Part shown: positions 57,955-64,000 of the stretch, piece by piece
Position numbering within the stretch: position 1 is the first letter of the stretch
Layout of the letters: each line of letters begins with the position of its first letter
NCBI GenBank assembly: GCA_024500155.1
Contig: CM044866.1
Location: 42,089,501-42,153,500 of the forward strand
Origin: Chenopodium formosanum
Lineage: Eukaryota; Streptophyta; Magnoliopsida; Caryophyllales; Amaranthaceae
Direction of reading: 5' to 3'
Length of the DNA stretch: 64,000 bases
Notes under the pieces: generated by a model
The model's database searches: none
Seen by the model: only the letters and a program-made list of their open reading frames with translations
Told to the model about the DNA's origin: nothing
Program-made: the position numbers and the translations under genes

Positions 57955-59592
57955 TGATAACTTGTTATTCGATATGATTTTAGGGTGATTTTGAACCTTG
58001 TTTACTTGATATTTTGGCATTGTGGTTCACTTTTACTCTATTTTTGTGCAATTTTTGTGTATTCCTTGCTTCACGGGTTGTTAGTGTTTTTGTTGAGTTT
58101 TTAAGTCCAAAGACGACCATTTGAAGCATATGGATGATAAACCGAGGTTAGAAGCCGAGACAAAGGAGCAAAACCAAAGAAAAGGTGAAGAAAAGGGCCT
58201 AAGAGACCTTGCAAGGCCGTGCCATGTCCTGCACGTCCGTGCAGGAGTGTTCCAACAAGCTGTATATTCTGCCAGAGCTTGCACAGTCATGCAAGACTTC
58301 AGCACGTCCGTGCAGGTCACCCAGCTTGGTCGTGCAGAAGGCTACACGTCCGTACAGAAGGCTGCACTTCCGTAGATAAGGCTGCACGTCCGTGCAGTAT
58401 GCCCAGCCCAAAAGAGAATCAAAACTAATCTGTCTGTTTTGAGCTGCACGTCCGTGCAGATGGTGGCACGTCCGTGGAGAGCAGGTTGCACGTCCGTGCA
58501 GACCTGTAGCTTTGCCCGACTCTTGTTTTCTCCGTCTTTTTTTTATTTGAGGGTCTTATAAATAACCCCTGGAGCTCATTTGTACGGTATCCAAGTTTTT
58601 AGAGCTGTCTCTTAGTTTCTAATCTTAGAAACACAAATATTCTAAAATCATTAGTTAGAATTGAATTATTAGCTTGGAAATTTCAATCTCAATTATTGTA
58701 GAAGACAAGTTCCACCATTGTTATTCAAGGTTGAAGCTTCTAGTAACTTTTCTTACTCTTCTCTTCCATTTTAATTGCTTTGATGGTTAATTATTTTGCT
58801 TAATTCCTATATGCTTAGATTGTTAATTAGCTTAATATTTAGTTTGAATCTTATTCATGAGTAGCTTGAAATTTTTAATGGCTTTGATTTCCATGGATTG
58901 TGAGTAGTTTAATTTTCTAGGGTTTGGGTAAAACCCTCAATGTAGTCACTAATTACTTGTTGCATGTGCTAATTTGGTAATTGTTGGGTATTAATTAGTT
59001 GAGCTTAAGTGGTTTAATTGCTTAGTTCTTGTATGTGGCCATTGCTAGAACTTTTATCCAAGCTTTCTCAACGAAGGATCGAGAGATGAACTTGAGTTAG
59101 CTCCCTTATGCTTAATTGACTTGAAATGCCATGAGAATAGGAATTCCAGTCAAGGGAATGTTTATGTCATCGTGATTATGCTTTAACACTTGCTTTATGT
59201 TTTGTAACCACGAGAGTAGGTTGTATTCGTGATTAAAGTAATCCCTCTAGCTTGAGAGAGTAGTTGGGTGCTTTAGATAACTTCCCCTATTTTATCCCCT
59301 TATTTTACCTTGATTGTGCATGTTAATTGTGAGTTGTGATGAAGTTGAGTGGTATAAACCGAGCCCTAGAATCCTCTAAATATTGTTAGTTTCCCCTTAG
59401 CCTTAGTTGAATTGAACTAGTACATGTTACATAAAACTAAACCAATATCGACTTCATTTAGCTTATTTAAACGGTAGTATCTCGATGGTTGATTCAATGC
59501 CTCTCTTGGGTTCGATCCTTTCTTACCCTTGCTATTAGCTAGTGAGACGAAGATAGGATTTTATCTTTGGTAGGCTCGACGACGGCCTATTA
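57955..59592 (+). mobile_element. 5' LTR of an Athila-type element
   Basis: Starts TGATAACTTGTTATTCG and ends near GGCCTATTA, directly before a tRNA-Asp-type primer site. A TATA box TATAAATA is at 58557-58564 with a word array upstream. The LTR interrupts the antisense ORF of the Tat element, so this insertion is younger. Confidence 0.85.
58231..58501 (+). repeat. U3 word array: GCACGTCCGTGCAG words
   Basis: About ten copies; exact ones start at 58231, 58302, 58384, 58446 and 58488. GCACG-TC-CGTGC is an inverted repeat. The last copy ends 55 bp upstream of the TATA box. Copies are irregularly spaced, so this is not a simple tandem repeat. Confidence 0.8.
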
Positions 59593-59597
59593 AATTT

Positions 59598-59615
59598 TGA
59601 CGCCGTTGCCGGGGA
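59598..59615 (+). promoter_or_regulatory. Primer-binding site, tRNA-Asp type
   Basis: TGACGCCGTTGCCGGGGA differs in one base from the tRNA-Asp primer site (TGGCGCC...) used by Athila elements. Confidence 0.85.
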
Positions 59616-59760
59616 GGCAAAGTCACATTGAATGTATTATTGTTGAATAAGACTAAATGTGTGTATACGTATCATAGTTCTCCTATCTATTTTTGTTTAT
59701 TTGTTTTTTTAACTTGTGATAGTCATTGTTAACGTTTTTATTAGCTTTGTTTGACTTTGC

Positions 59761-62700
59761 ATGACACGGAAGAGTAAGCAATCACCGCTTATTCCCGTTG
59801 ATCCGGAGCTAAATAGGACTTTGAGAAACGTGAGGAGGCTTTTGCAAGGCACACCCGAGTTCTCTATTGTATATTCGGATTCCGATCCGGAAGAGGTTTT
59901 TGAAATCATCAAAGAAGATAACATGGGAGAAAACAATCCTCCTCCACCCTTGTTACGAGACTATGACCACCCCAACGCATTCCAACTTCGGAGTGGCATA
60001 CGTCTCCCCACCAAAAATGCAAACAATTTCGAGCTTTCACCTCAACTCATTCGTATGATTCAAGGCGATCAATTTGGGGTAGTCCTTATGAGTGTCCTTT
60101 TGCTCTCTTGGACAACTTTCTTGAATTGTGTACAATTATCAAGCAAAACAACATTTTGGAAGAGTTCATCCGTATGCACATGTTTCAATTCTCCCTCCGT
60201 GATAAAGCAAAGCATTGGTTGAGAACGGTTGAAGATGGATCGTTGAGTACTTGGGATGAGGTGACTAGAGCTTTTCTTGGAAAGGATTGTCCTCCTGAGA
60301 AAACCGTCAAATTAAGACGGAATATCACCAACTTAAACCAAGAGGTTGATGAAACTTTGTGTGAAGCATGGGAGCGGTCAAAGATTACACTAGAGCATGC
60401 CCTCACCACGGTTTCACCTCATGGATCATAGTGTAAAGCTTCTATGATGGTCTTACTCCTACCTCAAGGGCCAACCTTGATTTCGGGGCTGGTGGTAGCC
60501 TTAAAAAGCTATCAGTTGATGTAGGGAATATTTCAAGCATTACCCCAAACTTGAACCTCACTGTGATCATACACTTAAGTATAGTGGCGTCCAAAGGGAA
60601 GGAAGCTAGAGCAAAAGAGTCGCCAACAAGTTTTAGGAACTTGTAAACCGTTCACAGGGTGAAGGTTACACCCCTTAACGATCCATGAGATCGTCAACTC
60701 CAATAGGTCTGGAATCATGACTGGTGTTAGGGGATGAAGGTACAAATCCAACCTAAAAGAGATTGAACCTACCCTAAATAGGCCTCTACTTTATTCTACT
60801 CGTATTCATGTGCGATTTCTGACTAACATGCAATCAACAGATTAACCCTAAACCTGTTTAATCTATGTTGGTTGAATTTAATGCACAAACAAAACTATTA
60901 TTGGCGATCACTTGAATTATAATCTCATTAGCCTAAATAAGATTATTAATTATCTTATTTAGCGTGATTACAAGTACAAATTCCCTTTAAACATGCATAA
61001 AAGGCGTGATCAAGCAATAACAACAAATATAATATCAAGCAATATAATAACAATCAACATCAATCATAATAATAATATTCTCAATCTCAAAGCATAATAA
61101 TATTAGCAAGATCCTAGGCATGATACTAACAAGATTATTAACAAACCCTAGCATGTCACTAAGCAATAAAAATCAAAGCTTTAGCCCTAACATGATACAT
61201 GATATTAGGAAAGAAAATAGGAAGCATTCTTTTAATCATACTTGATATTAGAAATTACCCTAAACATGATACTAGGAAGCAAAATAACAATCTAAGCATG
61301 ATTTCTATATCAAAAGATCAATAAAAGCAATTAAAGTACTTACTTCGATGCCTCGTACCTCTTTCTAATAACAAAATACACACGTTAGTAACTTCAAGGA
61401 AAATAATAAAACAATTAAATTAAATAAAATAGGGATTTGGGACCAAACCCTCAAAAATGTCAAACCTTTCACGTCTAGGGCGAAGGCAACTTCGAACTTG
61501 GCTAGGTGTGTCTAGAACCAATGTATGAGGAATTTTGTGAGAGGGAAGGTTTAGAAAAAGAATAGAGAGAGAAGGCTTCTAGCTTTAGAGAGAGAAAGAT
61601 AGAGATGATGATTGATTGTAGAGTTGAAAAAAGGGGAGATATGACCTCTATTTATAGGAAAAAAGAGAGTCGAAGAATAAGAAAAGAATCCGAATTCGAA
61701 TCGAAATAAAACTCGTCGGTCAGCAGTTTTTGCAGATTTTGTTTTTATCATAACTTTTGATCCAGAAGTCCAAATAAGTCATATAATATGTCGTTGAAAA
61801 GCTCTTGAAGTCTAATTTGCAACCCAATTAAAATCAGATTAAAATATTTTGTATATAAAAAGTTATGGCCGAAATGTGGGAAGGTGTCAGTTTTGGATAG
61901 AGTTTCGTATTCCTTTCATATCTTTTTCGTTATAGCTCGGGATTAATATTATAATATATCATTGGAAAGATAATTTCAAGATCTATCCAACCTTATAACA
62001 TTTAGATAATGTTTATGAGGCAAGAAAAAAATATCTAACTGTCTTTGAACATCTTTAAATTCGAATAGAAATAGGACTTAAAAAAGGAAAGTTTCTAAAA
62101 GTTTTTATCATGGACCAAACTAAACTGGAATGCACGTTTTTCATAAATAGGGTAAGAAGAAATATTTTCAAAAACAGAAAGAAGAGATATTTTAATAAAA
62201 ACATCCTCATCACTAGACTTTTCATACTTTCGCTTTGTTCGATAATCAAATGACATGAAAGGTATTCATCACTGGGTTTGGTTTTGGGGAGACACATTTG
62301 GGTGTCTACAGTTGACGAGGCCTACAAAATGATTGAAGAGGTTGCCAAACATTATGCTTATGGGGGTGACAAAAGACAAAGTCATCCCAAGAAGGGCAAG
62401 CATGATCTTGAGGCAATAGATCTTATTGCTTCAAAGGTTGATATGTTAGCTCGAAAGCTAGATCAAGTGAACAATGTTCCCAGTAGCTCCTCCTCGCAAG
62501 TCATGTCTTGGGAGACTTGTGGAGGAAACGATCACATGGCATCCTATTGCATCTCTAGAACAACGGAGCATGTGGCTTCTATTGGGAGAAATGATCCTTA
62601 CTCTCAAACCTATAACCAAGGTTGGAAACAACATCCAAATTTTGGGTGGAAACAACCCAACCAAGCTCCTCCTTCTCAAAAAAATTATAACCAAGCTCCT

Positions 62701-63190
62701 CCTCCTCAAAACAATACCAATCAACCCTATTCACAACAACAAGCTCCCTTCGCCACCCCAACCAAAGAGACAATGTCCAACAAAGAACCCAATACAATCA
62801 AGCCCCTCCTCCTCAAAAATCCAACATTGAATTCGTTTTGGAAACCTTCATGATCCAACAAATCAAGATCAATGGGGAAGTTAGTAGCTCAATCCAACAA
62901 CTCCAAGCACACAATAAGATGATTGAAAGTCAATTATCTTAAATTGCGAATCAAGTTGGATGCCCTTCTGACTCCGGTGGTCAACTTCCAAGAACAACGG
63001 TAATGAACCCAAAGGAGCATGCAAAATAAATCACCTTGATTTTGGAAGGAGGGTATGAAGATCCAATCATGAGAGAAGAGGTCGCTAAAAAGGGAGACGA
63101 GGGAGATGATTGGGTGGATGAAAGTGAGTTTGAAAACGAAGTGAGTGAGGAGGCAAGAGGAAGGTCAAAATTAAGTGATGAGGATGCCTG
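59761..63190 (+). pseudogene. Athila-type gag, split by a solo LTR
   Basis: The gag frame starts MTRKSKQSPLIPVDPELN and includes LRDYDHPNAFQLRSG and the capsid motifs FSLRDKAKHWLRTVEDG and TLCEAWERSK. A one-base shift near 60077 and a stop at 60429-60431 break it. The frame resumes past the solo LTR at 62311 (AYKMIEEVAKHYAYGG) with a Gln/Pro-rich tail and a CCHC remnant (TCGGNDHMASYC) near 62516. A further stop at 62938 follows. Remaining pol would lie beyond the next insertion at 63191 and the window end. Confidence 0.85.
60520..62310 (-). mobile_element. Solo LTR of the Tat-lineage family, reverse orientation
   Basis: TGTAGGGAATATTTC...GGTGTCTACA is bounded by an exact 5-bp duplication GTTGA (60515-60519, 62311-62315). 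Its minus strand matches the 5' LTR at 46733-48392 over much of its length (1791 versus 1660 bp). No internal element sequence is present, so it is a solo LTR. Dropping it and one GTTGA copy puts the two gag halves back in one frame. Confidence 0.93.
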
Positions 63191-64000
63191 ATGCGGTGTC
63201 GAAACGCACACAAATTAATAATAATTACCCTAAGACTACTAACTTTTAATTAGTGGAAGTAAGGGTCGATCCCACGAAGAATGTGCTTGCAAATAACTAA
63301 GAATAACAAAGACTCAAAACAGTAAAAGAATGATTGGGGGGTGTTTAAGGATAAAGATAAACTAACAACTAGGAACTTAAACTAATAAGAACAAGAACAG
63401 ATAAGGAACTTGAGATACTCAGCAACTACATATAGAAATCCACCATGCAAATGTATAATCACGGACTTATTACTTAACCCTTTAGAATAGCTTGACTTAT
63501 AGAACAAGTTCCTCTGTTTTCCCTTAGTAATGGTTAGATCCCGTACGACTTTCACTAACCCTAACCAACAGATAACCCCTATACTACGAGCAAGGAATTT
63601 AACCTGATGACAGCATTAAGAACTAGGAAAACATCAGGCCAAGACAACCACAACACTCCGGAACTTACGTGATTTGGCCTCGATCAAGAATTACTTTTCA
63701 ATTAATAGAGTGGAACGTCCTCCTCTACAATTGTTTGCTACTCGATTAATGTTCCCAAGCAATTACGGACTTAGTAGTATTAATTAGCAAAAGAAATCAG
63801 ACCCAAACAAATAGTTGTACACCTACTTATAAGAAATCATCATTCGTATGAACAAAACAATAATTCAAGAATACTCTAAAGCATTAATCATTAAAACCAA
63901 CAATACTCGTCTCAAATACTTAATGCATGGCTTCAAACTAATAGTTACTGAGCATAACAAGCTAAGGACTCATAATACAAAGATAAGAAAAGAAAACAAA
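63191..64000. mobile_element. Start of a further LTR, cut by the window end
   Basis: TGATGCGGTGTCGAAACGC begins abruptly within the Athila internal region. GGTCGATCCCACGAAGAAT at 63267 resembles an LTR-end region read on the opposite strand, so this is probably an LTR in reverse orientation. The other end lies outside the window. Confidence 0.5.

Noticed and set aside
60520..62310. The solo LTR as the missing 3' LTR of the Tat element
   Set aside because: It is in reverse orientation and has its own GTTGA duplication inside the Athila gag, so it is a separate insertion.

Overview
This is plant nuclear DNA, almost certainly a eudicot: it is AT-rich, has GT-AG introns, and carries a plant WRKY gene and plant-type mobile elements. 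I cannot fix the species. Only one host gene looks intact, a group IId WRKY transcription factor on the plus strand (three exons between 40636 and 42700). Nearly everything else is mobile-element sequence, much of it nested and broken.

Layout. 1-7260: part of a Mutator-like element with a FAR1-type transposase pseudogene (plus) facing a multi-exon Ulp1-protease-like pseudogene (minus). Four blocks of one ~22-bp repeat lie in their introns and between them. 7260-19900: gene-free DNA packed with small elements (CACTA-like and Stowaway-like pieces, a Helitron, SINEs, hAT-like and Tourist-like elements, foldbacks) plus a diverged local segmental duplication (8.1-11.75 kb against 15.05-17.0 kb). 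19.9-25.2 kb: a Ty3/gypsy chromovirus with 5' LTR, tRNA-Met primer site and chromodomain, no recognisable 3' LTR, broken by stops and frameshifts. 25.38-25.65 kb: an exon-like piece that could encode a plastid-targeting N-terminus. 26.3-33.8 kb: two hAT-like elements, the second split by a Ty1/copia element (minus strand) with two LTRs and a CAAAA target duplication. 33.8-40 kb: gene-poor, with two Tourist-like elements. 40-42.7 kb: the WRKY gene. 43.9-64 kb: nested retrotransposons. A CACTA (TNP2) pseudogene is cut by an Athila-type LTR fragment and by a Tat-lineage element (46.7-57.95 kb, dual RNase H, antisense ORF). An Athila-type element (from 57.955 kb) is inserted into the Tat element. 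A solo LTR of the same Tat family sits in the Athila gag (60.52-62.31 kb, GTTGA duplication), and a further probable LTR begins at 63.19 kb and runs off the window.

The most unusual patterns are: (i) three different LTRs that each carry an array of short CpG-rich inverted-repeat words 35-65 bp upstream of the TATA box; (ii) the 22-bp repeat in one DNA orientation throughout the Mutator-like element, whichever strand the gene is on; (iii) four hAT-like elements with similar ends and exact 8-bp target duplications but quite different degenerate G/C-rich arrays inside; (iv) a decayed ORF antisense to the Tat element; and (v) a foldback element whose uninterrupted target survives elsewhere in the window. 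All coordinates come from reading the sequence by eye; no alignment or database search was run.
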